64,000 nt of DNA from an uncultured Bacteroidota bacterium (GCA_902597545.1 CACJYD010000001.1:124001-188000), one strand, 5' to 3'. Positions 17,754-27,156 are shown, numbered from the stretch's first letter. A program made the numbers and translations. The notes: generated by a model from the sequence alone, not told the origin.

Positions 17754-19592
17754 ATGCGGTTAAATAAAATCATACTATTTCTTGTTATAATTTTTTTTTC
17801 ATGTGATGAATCAACTAAATATGATGTAATAATTGTTGGTGGAGGAGCAGGTGGAACATCTGCTGCTATAGAGTCGTCTAGAAATGGCGCCAAGACACTT
17901 CTAATTGAAGAGACTGATTGGTTAGGAGGTATGCTTACATCAGCTGGAGTTAGTGCAGTAGATGGTAATTATAAACTCCCATCAGGTTTCTGGGGTGAAT
18001 TCAAAGATAGCTTAGTATCTCATTATGGTAGCCTAGATGCTTTGAAAACCGGATGGGTTAGTAATGTTTTATTTGAGCCAAGAGTTGGAAATGAAATTTT
18101 AAAAGCAATTACAAGTAAAGAAAAGAATTTAAAAATATTATATAGTTCCAAAGTAAACTCTGTTGTTCAAACAGGAGGAAATAATTATAATTTCAATGTA
18201 AAATCTTCAAAAGGTAATTTTTCATCAAAGGTTCTTATAGATGCCACTGAGCTTGGAGATATTCTTCCAATGTTAGATGAAGATTATGACATTGGTATGG
18301 ATAACAAAATAATGTATGGTGAAGATATTGCACCAGACGAGAAGAATGATATTATCCAAGATTTAACTTATGTAATGATTTTAAAGAATTTTGGAAAGAG
18401 CATGAAAATTGAAAAGCCTATTAATTATGATCCATCAGAATTTTATTGCTCAACCGCGTCAATCAACTGCCCTGAATCTGATAAAGCTTTATGGTCACCA
18501 GATCAAATGATGAATTATGGCAAATTACCAAATGATAAAATAATGATCAACTGGCCAATCTATGGAAATGATTATTATTCAAATCTTTTGGAGATGAACG
18601 AAGATCAAAGAAAAGTAGTTTTTAAAAAAGCTAAGGAAAAATCAATGAGATACCTGTACTATATTCAAAATGAATTAGGTTTTGATAATTATTCAATCAG
18701 TGATGAAGAATACGATACGAAAGATAATTTTCCTTTAATTCCATATTACAGAGAAGCTAGAAGAATTAGTGGTATCACGACTTTTTCTCTTAATTACATA
18801 AAGAAACCATATGATCAGGTAAATCCTTTATATAGAACTGGTGTTTTAGTTGGAGATTATCCAGTAGATCATCATCACGATGCTCATCCAAATAAAAAAA
18901 TGTTACCACAGCTCTCATTTTATCCAATTCCATCGTACACCTTACCAATTGGCTCAATCATTTCAAAAAAGAATCCTAATTTTTTGGTGGCAGAAAAATC
19001 AATTTCTGTTTCAAATTTGGTAAATGGAACGACCAGACTTCAACCTGTAGTTTTACAGATTGGACAAATTGCAGGATTAATAGCATCTGAAGCAGTCAAT
19101 AAAAATATAAACACACAACAAATAGACATTAGAACTATTCAAACAAAATTTTTAAATAGGGGAGGATATATTCAGCCCTTCCTTGATGTAGAAAAAAACC
19201 ATACTTTTTTTAAAGCATACCAAAGAATTGGTTCAACTGGTATACTTAAAGGAACCGGTTTAAATGTAGGATGGTCTAATCAAACTTGGTTTTATCCAGA
19301 GAATGATATTGAATTAAATTTATTGAGGTCAGACCTTACAGATTATTATGACTTAGATGAGTTTCCATTAAGTGATTTAAAAATTTATTCAGTTTTTAAA
19401 TGGATCTCATTAATATTAAACCAAGAAATTAAAAATCACAATCAAGTCTGGTCAGATTTAGGTCTTTCCAATTTTAATAAAAATAGACTTGTAAATAGAG
19501 GAGAATTTGCTATCATTGTGGATTATTTTTTGAATCCTTTCGAAAATTTTAAAGTCAATTTCAAAGGTGAATTAGTTCAAAATGAGCAGTAA
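17754..19592 (+). CDS. FAD-dependent oxidoreductase, predicted lipoprotein
   Basis: 612 aa. A lipoprotein signal ends at Cys17 (IIFFSC). A Rossmann FAD-binding motif follows directly (YDVIIVGGGAGGTSAA, residues 23-38) with the downstream acidic end of strand beta2 in LLIEE. Later conserved patches are GGMLTSAGVS, DATELGD and DHHHDAHPNKK, consistent with the FAD_oxidored family (PF12831). The substrate is unknown. Its position behind the phosphatase, 27 bases away, suggests co-transcription with the uptake locus. A flavoprotein outside the cytoplasm implies either Tat-independent folding with external FAD or unusual loading. Confidence 0.85.
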   Translation: MRLNKIILFLVIIFFSCDESTKYDVIIVGGGAGGTSAAIESSRNGAKTLLIEETDWLGGMLTSAGVSAVDGNYKLPSGFWGEFKDSLVSHYGSLDALKTGWVSNVLFEPRVGNEILKAITSKEKNLKILYSSKVNSVVQTGGNNYNFNVKSSKGNFSSKVLIDATELGDILPMLDEDYDIGMDNKIMYGEDIAPDEKNDIIQDLTYVMILKNFGKSMKIEKPINYDPSEFYCSTASINCPESDKALWSPDQMMNYGKLPNDKIMINWPIYGNDYYSNLLEMNEDQRKVVFKKAKEKSMRYLYYIQNELGFDNYSISDEEYDTKDNFPLIPYYREARRISGITTFSLNYIKKPYDQVNPLYRTGVLVGDYPVDHHHDAHPNKKMLPQLSFYPIPSYTLPIGSIISKKNPNFLVAEKSISVSNLVNGTTRLQPVVLQIGQIAGLIASEAVNKNINTQQIDIRTIQTKFLNRGGYIQPFLDVEKNHTFFKAYQRIGSTGILKGTGLNVGWSNQTWFYPENDIELNLLRSDLTDYYDLDEFPLSDLKIYSVFKWISLILNQEIKNHNQVWSDLGLSNFNKNRLVNRGEFAIIVDYFLNPFENFKVNFKGELVQNEQ

Positions 19593-20103
19593 TAATATTT
19601 ATATAAGAAAAGCTATTCAGGAGGATCTTGACGCTGTAATGCAAATAATTAAATCCTGTACAGAGGATATGATATCAAAAAAAATTTATCAATGGAATGA
19701 TAAATACCCTAACAGAGAAACTTTTTTTAATGACATTGAAAATGAAGATTTGCTTTTACTCGTTGAGGGTAATCAGTTACTAGGCTGTGTATCAGTTACT
19801 AATAAAATGGATGACTTTTACAGTACAATTGATTGGATTGCTACAACCCAAAAAAATATTTATGTTCATAGATTAGCTATTCACCCCAAATATCAGGGAC
19901 TTGGTTATGCAAAAAGAATAATGAAACATATTGAAAATGATGCAATTGAAAATAATTGTGATTCTATTAGATTAGATACGTTCAGTATGAACAAAAAAAA
20001 TAATAATTTTTATTCTAACATTGGTTATGAAAAGTTAGGACAAATATATTTCAGAGACCAAAGTGATATGCCTTTTAATTGCTATGAAAAGCGCTTAAAA
20101 TAG
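19582..20103 (+). CDS. GNAT-family N-acetyltransferase
   Basis: 173 aa. The GNAT acetyl-CoA-binding loop is seen as RLAIHPKYQGLGYAKRIM near residues 95-112, preceded by the typical beta4 strand and followed by NNFYSNIGYEKLG, a common GNAT C-terminal pattern. It overlaps the end of the oxidoreductase gene by 11 bases. It probably acetylates a small molecule or a protein N-terminus; the acceptor is unknown. It closes the plus-strand run that starts at 13112. Confidence 0.88.
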   Translation: MSSNNIYIRKAIQEDLDAVMQIIKSCTEDMISKKIYQWNDKYPNRETFFNDIENEDLLLLVEGNQLLGCVSVTNKMDDFYSTIDWIATTQKNIYVHRLAIHPKYQGLGYAKRIMKHIENDAIENNCDSIRLDTFSMNKKNNNFYSNIGYEKLGQIYFRDQSDMPFNCYEKRLK

Positions 20104-20109
20104 ATTGTT

Positions 20110-20117
20110 TAATTTTG
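20110..20117 (+). promoter_or_regulatory. -7 promoter element for the DUF2452-lpxH-hflX operon
   Basis: TAATTTTG matches the Bacteroidetes -7 consensus TAnnTTTG and ends 10 bases before the ATG at 20128. No TTG is seen 19-20 bases upstream, so only half the promoter is supported. Confidence 0.5.
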
Positions 20118-20127
20118 TTTTATAATT

Positions 20128-20517
20128 ATGGCAAAAAAAAAACCAGATCAAGTAGCAGATAATCCGAATATTCTTCCATACGCTTCAAATGTTGGGGCAC
20201 CAGTTATTAAGCCAACTGACCTTACATCTTTTAAACAAGAAAAAATCTTAAAAACAAATAATTACTTTAAGTCTAAGTATGAAGAAATAAAAAAAGAGTA
20301 TCAAGATTTAATTGACTCATATGAATGGAATAAATTAATCTATAACTCTAGCTTTAGTTTTAAGCCTGAGAAGGGTGAAATTTATCATTTATATCAAAGA
20401 AAAGATGAAAAACTTTTTTTATCAATTATTAGCCCAGATGAATGGAACATGGTATATATTGGCTCTTTCAGGTTAGATTCAAATGATAAGTGGGAAAAAA
20501 TTGACTTAGAATCTTAA
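20128..20517 (+). CDS. DUF2452 family protein
   Basis: 129-aa small soluble protein of unknown function. Patterns typical of DUF2452 are PYASNVGAPVIKPTD near the N-terminus, a central helix (FKSKYEEIKKEYQDLIDSYEWN) and the C-terminal stretch LSIISPDEW then SFRLDSNDKWEKI. No signal peptide or membrane segment is seen. Its stop overlaps the lpxH start by one base, so the two are translationally coupled. Confidence 0.85.
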   Translation: MAKKKPDQVADNPNILPYASNVGAPVIKPTDLTSFKQEKILKTNNYFKSKYEEIKKEYQDLIDSYEWNKLIYNSSFSFKPEKGEIYHLYQRKDEKLFLSIISPDEWNMVYIGSFRLDSNDKWEKIDLES

Positions 20518-21281
20518 TGATCAATATTAAATTAAATAAGGGTAAGAGTATATATTTTTCATCAGATAATCATCTTGGAGCCCCAAACTATTCAGATAGC
20601 CTAATTAGAGAAAAGTTATTTATATCATGGCTTGACAAAATTAAAAAGGATGCTCAAGTAATTTTTTTATTAGGGGATCTTTTTGATTTTTGGTTTGAGT
20701 ATTATAAATCGGTTCCTAAAGGCTTCACTAGAGTTCTTGGAAAACTTTCTGAACTTTCCGATTCAGGAATTAAAATTTATTTTTTTGTTGGTAATCACGA
20801 TTATTGGACTAGGGATTATTTTCAAAAAGAGATCGGTATGGAAGTATTAAAAAAGCCCACTGAGTTTAAAATTAATAATAAGTTATTTTTTATTGGCCAT
20901 GGAGATGGCTTGGGCCCCGGTGATTTTAAATATAAATTCTTAAAGAGAATTTTCAGAAATCCACTATTTATTTTTCTTTTTAGAATAAATTATCCATGGT
21001 TTGGTATTCCATTAGGCAACTTTTTTTCAAGGAAAAATAAGATTCTTTCCGGAAATAATATAAAATTTATATCTAAAGAAAATGAAATTCTATATCATTT
21101 CTGTAAGAAAAAGTTAAATGTTAAACATTACGATTTCTTTGTATTTGGACATAGACATTTGCCTTTAAAAATTGAATTAGGCAATAATTCCTACTATTTT
21201 AACACAGGTGATTGGATAAATCATTACTCTTTTCTTCATTTCAAAGATGATTCACTTGAACTTAAATATTTTAAAAATTAA
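20517..21281 (+). CDS. lpxH: UDP-2,3-diacylglucosamine hydrolase (LpxH type)
   Basis: 254 aa. Removes UMP from UDP-2,3-diacylglucosamine to give lipid X, the fourth step of lipid A synthesis, at the inner face of the membrane. The calcineurin-like metal motifs are present in order: SSDNHLG (Asp17, His19), LLGDLFDFW (Asp54), VGNHDYW (93-95), IGHGDGLGPGD and FGHRHLP. LpxH and LpxH2 are close relatives; the HGDGLGPGD pattern is typical of Bacteroidetes members. It begins at a TAATG overlap with the DUF2452 gene. Confidence 0.9.
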   Translation: MINIKLNKGKSIYFSSDNHLGAPNYSDSLIREKLFISWLDKIKKDAQVIFLLGDLFDFWFEYYKSVPKGFTRVLGKLSELSDSGIKIYFFVGNHDYWTRDYFQKEIGMEVLKKPTEFKINNKLFFIGHGDGLGPGDFKYKFLKRIFRNPLFIFLFRINYPWFGIPLGNFFSRKNKILSGNNIKFISKENEILYHFCKKKLNVKHYDFFVFGHRHLPLKIELGNNSYYFNTGDWINHYSFLHFKDDSLELKYFKN

Positions 21282-21284
21282 AAT

Positions 21285-22421
21285 TTGATTGAAACTAATA
21301 AAATTAGCTATGAGAAAGCTATTTTGATTGGAATAATCAATAGTGTTCAGAGTGAAATAATTGTAAATGAATATTTAAATGAATTATCATTTTTAACTGA
21401 AACTGCCGGAGGTTATGTGTCGAAAAGATTTATACAAAGGGTAGATAAACCAAACCCAAAAACCTTTATTGGATCTGGAAAAATAATTGAAATTCAAAAC
21501 TATTGTATTAAAAACGATATTGGTTCAGTCATTTTTGATGATGAGCTGTCGCCTACTCAACAATTAAACTTAGAAAAGATTTTACGTTCAAAAATAATTG
21601 ATCGAACAGGTTTAATTTTGGACATTTTTGCTCAAAGAGCAAAAACTAGCTATGCTAAAAATCAAGTAGAATTGGCTCAATATCAGTACTTAATGCCAAG
21701 ATTGAAAGGACTTTGGACTCACCTTGAAAGACAGAAAGGGGGTATTGGCATGAGAGGACCTGGTGAAACTGAAATCGAGACTGATAGAAGGATTGTCCGT
21801 GATAAAATTAGTCTACTAAAAAAAAGACTATCAAATATAGATAAGCAAATGTCAGTTCAAAGAGGAAACAGAGGAAGTTTGGTTCGTGTGGCATTGGTAG
21901 GCTACACAAACGTTGGTAAATCGACATTAATGAATTTAATAACTAAGTCAGATGTATTTGCTGAAAATAAGCTTTTCGCAACTCTTGACACAACAGTGAG
22001 AAAAATGGTAATTGGTAATCTTCCGTTTTTATTGACAGATACTGTTGGATTTATTAGAAAGCTACCAACCCAACTTGTTGAATCATTTAAAAGTACACTT
22101 AATGAAATTACAGAGTCTGATTTATTGTTGCATATTGTAGATATTTCACACCCTAATTATGAAGAACATATTGATTCTGTAAATGAAATATTAGGACAAA
22201 TTGATAGTATTGATAAGCCTTCTATTTTAGTATTTAATAAAATCGACAGATTAGAAGATGACTCATTTATAAAATCAAACAAGTTAAAAAGTAGAGTATA
22301 TATATCAGCTGAAAAAAAAATAAATATTAATGAGTTGAAACAAAAAATTTATAAATATGTACGAAGCATCCATGTCAAAAGATTTCCTTACAATAATTTC
22401 TTATACCCTGAAATAGACTAG
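21285..22421 (+). CDS. hflX: Ribosome-associated GTPase HflX
   Basis: 378 aa. HflX binds stalled or heat-damaged 70S ribosomes and splits them. The N-terminal HflX domain shows PKTFIGSGKI and DDELSPTQQ; the middle shows GIGMRGPGETEIETDRR; the G domain shows G1 GYTNVGKST, G3 DTVGF and G4 NKID. The start is TTG at 21285, 4 bases after the lpxH stop. The encoded MIETNKISYEKAILIGI fits family N-termini, and no ATG is available before conserved residues. The stop TAG lies inside a CTAG palindrome shared with the convergent DUF3078 gene. Confidence 0.93.
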   Translation: MIETNKISYEKAILIGIINSVQSEIIVNEYLNELSFLTETAGGYVSKRFIQRVDKPNPKTFIGSGKIIEIQNYCIKNDIGSVIFDDELSPTQQLNLEKILRSKIIDRTGLILDIFAQRAKTSYAKNQVELAQYQYLMPRLKGLWTHLERQKGGIGMRGPGETEIETDRRIVRDKISLLKKRLSNIDKQMSVQRGNRGSLVRVALVGYTNVGKSTLMNLITKSDVFAENKLFATLDTTVRKMVIGNLPFLLTDTVGFIRKLPTQLVESFKSTLNEITESDLLLHIVDISHPNYEEHIDSVNEILGQIDSIDKPSILVFNKIDRLEDDSFIKSNKLKSRVYISAEKKININELKQKIYKYVRSIHVKRFPYNNFLYPEID

Positions 22422-23317
22422 ATATCTAAGCTAATTCCAATACCCATGACTTCTCTTACTTGAAGTCTTTTAACAGAGTTATCATCATATATAAATTGAA
22501 TAATAAGATTAGTAGTAAGATACTTGTTAACTTTCATTACTGTATTTATGGTATAGTCTAGATCAATATTAGATGGATTATTTAAGTAGTCAGAGTATAA
22601 ACTTATTCTATTTGTAACATCTACATTTTCTAGTAGCTCAAATTTAAAAAAGGATCTTATGGAAGCTCCTAACTCAAATCTGCTATTTTGTCCTTTTTTA
22701 ACACCAAAATATTCTTTGTTAGGCTGTAGGTTATTAGTAAAAAATCGATTTACAATGATTAATCGTCCAGTAACTGGTGCAATATTTATCCAAAGATCTT
22801 TATTTTTTTTCCAATATAAACCTACACCAATTTGAAGATATGCAGGAGATAAAAATCTTGTTAGTTCAGTTCTTTCTTCTTGCCCTTCACTATTTTTTCT
22901 AAATCTGTATCCTTTGGTCCATTGTGTCTTAAAATTTATAAAACTAGAATAGCTCCAGTTTCCAATAAGATTGTTAGTAAATTGTTTTCCCAAAAGGGAG
23001 TTAATTTCAAGCTTGTCATCGGTCTTCTTTAAAAATTTACTTCCACCAATGCTATTGAGTCCATAGGCTGTAATTAATTTAGTATCCCAATTCCATCCAT
23101 TGTTTTCATAATTAAAATCATAATCAATTTTTACTGTTCCAGAAACGCTTGTTTGGCCTCCCGCAGTCCAATAACTATAACTTGATTGGTTACCTAAAAA
23201 AGTAAATTTTCCTGAAAGCGACCAGTTTAAATTCAGAGAATCTTTAACTTCATCATTTTGAGATAAAACAGGAGATATATATAAAATCAGCGTAAAAAAA
23301 AATAATAAAATTCTCAT
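22418..23317 (-). CDS. DUF3078 predicted outer-membrane beta-barrel protein
   Basis: 299 aa with a cleaved signal peptide (FFTLILYISPVLSQ). The body has alternating polar and aromatic strands typical of a small outer-membrane barrel, and the DUF3078 signature SGKFTFLGNQSSYSYWTAGG near residue 36. The function is unknown. It is the last gene of the suf operon and overlaps the preceding DUF2480 gene by 4 bases (ATGA). Being behind SUF genes may reflect co-regulation only. Confidence 0.85.
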   Translation of the reverse strand: MRILLFFFTLILYISPVLSQNDEVKDSLNLNWSLSGKFTFLGNQSSYSYWTAGGQTSVSGTVKIDYDFNYENNGWNWDTKLITAYGLNSIGGSKFLKKTDDKLEINSLLGKQFTNNLIGNWSYSSFINFKTQWTKGYRFRKNSEGQEERTELTRFLSPAYLQIGVGLYWKKNKDLWINIAPVTGRLIIVNRFFTNNLQPNKEYFGVKKGQNSRFELGASIRSFFKFELLENVDVTNRISLYSDYLNNPSNIDLDYTINTVMKVNKYLTTNLIIQFIYDDNSVKRLQVREVMGIGISLDI

Positions 23318-23823
23318 TTTTTTGCTTTAAATATGGGTACTGATGAACATGCTTCTCCGAACATAATACTTTTAGCAACAGGTTGAATCTTATCAATTAA
23401 TAGTGAATAGAAATATTTTTTGAATTTCTTATTTGTACAACCTTTTATAATAACTGGTTTATTTTTATATGTGGATAAATCAAGAGAATTAATAGACTCA
23501 ATCATTAATATATCTTCAAAATCTTCTACTGATCCGATGAAATTTTTAATATTTAATTTATTTAATTCTGATGAAATCAACATAAATGCCCAGTCAGGAA
23601 TTATAGCATCAGTTGAACAACTTATTGAAACAAGTTTGTTTTTGTAAATTGACCAATCAAATGATTTAACATGATTTCTAAAATCTTTTTCAATTAAAAT
23701 CAGATCATCCTTTAACCAGTTCCTAATATCAAAAGTGTCAAATTCTTTATTTATTAGAAAATCTGATAAATCAATTGACTGAATAGGACTTTTTGAAACT
23801 CTATTTTCTATCTCAAAGCTCAT
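23314..23823 (-). CDS. DUF2480 family protein
   Basis: 169 aa, soluble, no signal peptide. It starts MSFEIENRVSKSPIQSIDLSDF, which is the recognisable N-terminus of DUF2480 proteins of Bacteroidetes. Features include KLVSISCSTDAIIPDWAFML and two C-terminal Cys residues. The function is unknown. It sits immediately after the SufT-like gene with no spacer and overlaps DUF3078 by ATGA. The steady location in SUF operons of flavobacteria makes a role in iron-sulfur metabolism plausible, but this is inference. Confidence 0.82.
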   Translation of the reverse strand: MSFEIENRVSKSPIQSIDLSDFLINKEFDTFDIRNWLKDDLILIEKDFRNHVKSFDWSIYKNKLVSISCSTDAIIPDWAFMLISSELNKLNIKNFIGSVEDFEDILMIESINSLDLSTYKNKPVIIKGCTNKKFKKYFYSLLIDKIQPVAKSIMFGEACSSVPIFKAKK

Positions 23824-24150
23824 TTATAAAAAACCTAATTCTAGTTTGGCTTCTTCACTCATTAAATCTCTTGTCCATGGTGGATCAAAAGTCATCTCAA
23901 CTTCTGAACTTTTTACACCTTCGATATCTGCAATTTTATTTTTAACCTCTAAAGGTAAACTCTCAGCTACAGGACAATTAGGTGTTGTTAAGGTCATTAA
24001 AATTTTTACATCATTGTCCTCATTTACAAATACATCATAAATTAATCCAAGTTCATATATATCAACTGGTATTTCTGGATCAAAAATTGTTTTTAAAACC
24101 TTTACAATTTCTTCACCTAATTTATTTGGGTCTATAATTTTTTCACTCAT
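23824..24150 (-). CDS. SufT/MIP18-type (DUF59) iron-sulfur assembly factor
   Basis: 108 aa. The DUF59 signature is clear: FDPEIPVDIYELGLIYDV near residue 22-39 and TLTTPNCPVAESL with the conserved Cys at about 59. Members such as SufT and MIP18 help deliver Fe-S clusters to target proteins. Its place between sufE and DUF2480 in the SUF operon supports that role. A PaaD-type phenylacetate role is unlikely because no paa genes are nearby. Confidence 0.9.
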   Translation of the reverse strand: MSEKIIDPNKLGEEIVKVLKTIFDPEIPVDIYELGLIYDVFVNEDNDVKILMTLTTPNCPVAESLPLEVKNKIADIEGVKSSEVEMTFDPPWTRDLMSEEAKLELGFL

Positions 24151-24153
24151 TAT

Positions 24154-24570
24154 TTATTTTTTACTAAATGCAATTGCATAAAATTTTATTTGCTTTATCA
24201 TTGAATATAATCCATTAGCTCTATTTGGTGATAGATGCTCTTTAAGCCCAATCTTTTCTATAAAGTTAGTATCAGATTCAATAATTTCTTTGGGCGTTCT
24301 ATTATTAAAAATTGTAAGAAGTATTGCAATAATTCCTCTGGTAATAATAGCTTCACTATCAGCTAAAAATTTAATTTTTCCTTCATTCAACTCAGCATGT
24401 AACCAAACTTTACTTTGACATCCCTTTATTATGTTTTTATCATTTTTCATTTGCTCATCCATTTTTTCAAGCCCTTTTGAAAGCTCAATCATATACTCGT
24501 ATCTTTGAGTCCAGTCCTCAAAAAATGAAAAATCTTCAATTAAGTTTTGCTGTAAATTTTCAATTGTCAT
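24154..24570 (-). CDS. sufE: SufE cysteine desulfuration protein
   Basis: 138 aa. SufE takes the persulfide sulfur from SufS and passes it to the SufBCD scaffold. The acceptor Cys51 is in the family motif KGCQSKVW, and the conserved ADSEAIITRGIIAILL follows. The length is normal. It lies 19 bases downstream of sufS and 3 bases before the DUF59 gene. Confidence 0.95.
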   Translation of the reverse strand: MTIENLQQNLIEDFSFFEDWTQRYEYMIELSKGLEKMDEQMKNDKNIIKGCQSKVWLHAELNEGKIKFLADSEAIITRGIIAILLTIFNNRTPKEIIESDTNFIEKIGLKEHLSPNRANGLYSMIKQIKFYAIAFSKK

Positions 24571-24589
24571 ACCTAATCAAAGATACGAA

Positions 24590-25807
24590 TTAGCTTAACA
24601 TTGACTTTGCTTTTAATAGAGCTTCACAAAGAATATCAATTTCATCAAATGTATTTAGAAATGATAATGAGACTCTTACAGTTCCAGGAATATTAAAATA
24701 ATCCATAATAGGTTGGGCGCAATGCTGACCAGTTCTGACAGCAACACCATATTTATCTAAAATTGATCCAATATCGTAAGAATGTATTCCAATAATATTA
24801 AATGAAATTACAGAGGTTTTGTTTTTTACATCACCATAAATTTTCAGACCGTCAATTTTTTTAAGTTTTGTCGTAGCGTAATCTAGGAGTTCCAATTCAT
24901 ATTTTTCAATATTATTAAAACCAATTTTGTTCAAATAATCAATAGCAACTCCAAAGGCGATAACACCAGAAATATTAGGCGTTCCAGCTTCAAACTTATG
25001 AGGAAGATCAGCATATGATGTTTTTTCAAATGTTACATCAGAAATCATTTCACCTCCACCCATTAATGGCTCAATTTTATTTAATAATTCTTTTTTTCCA
25101 TATAAAAATCCAATTCCAGTAGGACCACAGAGCTTGTGTGCAGATGCAGTGAAAAAGTCTACATCAAGATGTTGTAAATCAATTTTGAAATGAGCTGCAC
25201 TTTGTGCTCCGTCAATAAGGACATATGCTCCATTTTCATGAGACAATTTAATTATTTCTTTAATTGGATTAATTATTCCTAATGCATTTGATACATGATT
25301 AAGGAAAACAATCTTAGTTTTTTTAGAAACTATTTTTTTAAACTCATCAAGGTCTAACTCACCATCATCATTTATTGGAATTACATTAAGTTTTGCATTG
25401 TTTTTCTCACACATCATTTGCCAAGGAACAATATTAGAATGATGTTCTAAGCCAGATACTATAATTTCATCACCTTTACCAATCAGTTTAACAAATCCGT
25501 TAGATACTATATTAATCGAATGAGTTGAACCTGATGTAAATATTATTTCTTCTTTATGTTTTGCATTAAAATGTGCTCTAATTTTTTCTCTTGAATCTTC
25601 GTATGATTCAGTTGCCTGTTCGCTTAATGAATGAACACCCCTGTGGATATTGGAATTGTAATTTTTATAATAATCAGAGATTGAATCAATTACACAACTG
25701 GGTGTTTGTGATGTTGCTGCATTGTCGAAATATATTAATTGCTTTCCATTAATCTTTTTTTTTAAAATGGGAAAGTCAGATCTGATTTTATTTATATCAA
25801 AATTCAT
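24590..25807 (-). CDS. sufS: Cysteine desulfurase SufS
   Basis: 405 aa, a pyridoxal-phosphate enzyme that converts cysteine to alanine and an enzyme-bound persulfide for Fe-S assembly. The PLP lysine lies in ASAHKLCGPTGIGFLYG, the substrate-binding patch is SGLEHHSNIVPWQ, and the active-site Cys is in RTGQHCAQP near residue 365. The start overlaps the sufD stop by one base. Confidence 0.96.
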   Translation of the reverse strand: MNFDINKIRSDFPILKKKINGKQLIYFDNAATSQTPSCVIDSISDYYKNYNSNIHRGVHSLSEQATESYEDSREKIRAHFNAKHKEEIIFTSGSTHSINIVSNGFVKLIGKGDEIIVSGLEHHSNIVPWQMMCEKNNAKLNVIPINDDGELDLDEFKKIVSKKTKIVFLNHVSNALGIINPIKEIIKLSHENGAYVLIDGAQSAAHFKIDLQHLDVDFFTASAHKLCGPTGIGFLYGKKELLNKIEPLMGGGEMISDVTFEKTSYADLPHKFEAGTPNISGVIAFGVAIDYLNKIGFNNIEKYELELLDYATTKLKKIDGLKIYGDVKNKTSVISFNIIGIHSYDIGSILDKYGVAVRTGQHCAQPIMDYFNIPGTVRVSLSFLNTFDEIDILCEALLKAKSMLS

Positions 25808-27156
25808 TACAATTCAAAACCAAGATTAACGCCAATCTTTCTAGCAATAATCTTTTTAATTTTTGTTTTTAAAACTTGCATTTTAACATTTTCTAAGACA
25901 TTGTTCGCAAATGCATAAGTCAGTAAGCCTTTAGCCTCTTTTTCAGCTATTCCTCTTGTTTTTAAATAAAACAGGGCAGATTTATCTAATTGACCAATGG
26001 TGCATCCATGAGAACATTTCACATCATCAGCAAAAATTTCTAGTTGAGGCTTAGTATTAACAGATGAATGATCTCCAATTAAAAGATTATTATTTTGTTG
26101 AAATGCATTAATTTTCTGAGCAATTTTATCGACTACAACTTTTCCATTAAAAACCCCAGTAGATTTATCATTGTAAATTCCTTTGTATTCTTGATAACTT
26201 TCACAATTTGGACTTGCATGATGAACAAGAGTATGATGATCTGTATGTTGATTAGAGCCAAGAATAGTAATTCCTTTCATAATGGAGTTGATATTCTTAC
26301 CATTCTGGAAAAAATTAAGATTGTTTCTAACAATATTGCCTCCAAAAGAGAATGTATGACAACTCGCAGTACTATTCTTTTTCTGATTTATATAGGTGTT
26401 ATCAATAATTGAAGTTGTTTCTAAATCATTTTGAATCTTGTAGTAATCAAGATTTGCATTTTCCTCTAAATGAATTTCAGTTAGTGTATTTGTAAGTGGG
26501 TCAATATATCCAGGAAATGTATATGGTGAAATATTATTTCCAATTAAGGAATAGTGACTCTCAACAATTTGAGCTTTTGATCCTTTTTCAAGAATTATTA
26601 AATTTCTTGGTTGAAGCATTAATGAGGATTCACCACCAGAATTAATATGAATTATTTCAATAGGCTTATCTAGTTCAACATTTTTTGGAACATGTATATA
26701 TGCGCCTTCTTTGGAAAAAGAGCTATTAAGCAAACTAAAAGATTCTTTGTCATCGATAATTTGGTTAAAATATTTTGATATGACATTAGAGTATTTTTCA
26801 TTTTCAAGTACAGAGGAAAGAATACAAATATCTGCTCCTTTGTGGGTGGTATTTGACCAAAGAGGATCGTACATTCCATCTATCAATACAATTTTATAAG
26901 ACTCGATACCTCCTAAAAAGAAATCTTTAACTTTTTCAAATTCGATTAGGTGTCTTTTCTTTTTAAAAATTGTTAATTTCTCATTTAAGACTTTTTTAAT
27001 TGGAGTGTATTTCCAATATTCATGTTTTTTGTCAGGGAAACCAATTTTCTCAAACTCTTTGATTGATTTTGACCTAATATCATGGACATCAGAATTAATA
27101 TCAGCATCCAATTCAAATGCTAAAAATGATGATACTAATTTTTCTTTTAAAGACAT
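25807..27156 (-). CDS. sufD: Fe-S cluster assembly protein SufD
   Basis: 449 aa. SufD forms the scaffold with SufB and the SufC ATPase. The C-terminal SufBD beta-helix is clear (HHTLVHHASPNCES, YKGIYNDKSTGVFNGK, DDVKCSHGCTIGQLD), including the conserved Cys-His near CSHGCT. The N-terminal helical part is divergent, as is usual for SufD. It lies 10 bases after sufC. Confidence 0.95.
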   Translation of the reverse strand: MSLKEKLVSSFLAFELDADINSDVHDIRSKSIKEFEKIGFPDKKHEYWKYTPIKKVLNEKLTIFKKKRHLIEFEKVKDFFLGGIESYKIVLIDGMYDPLWSNTTHKGADICILSSVLENEKYSNVISKYFNQIIDDKESFSLLNSSFSKEGAYIHVPKNVELDKPIEIIHINSGGESSLMLQPRNLIILEKGSKAQIVESHYSLIGNNISPYTFPGYIDPLTNTLTEIHLEENANLDYYKIQNDLETTSIIDNTYINQKKNSTASCHTFSFGGNIVRNNLNFFQNGKNINSIMKGITILGSNQHTDHHTLVHHASPNCESYQEYKGIYNDKSTGVFNGKVVVDKIAQKINAFQQNNNLLIGDHSSVNTKPQLEIFADDVKCSHGCTIGQLDKSALFYLKTRGIAEKEAKGLLTYAFANNVLENVKMQVLKTKIKKIIARKIGVNLGFEL

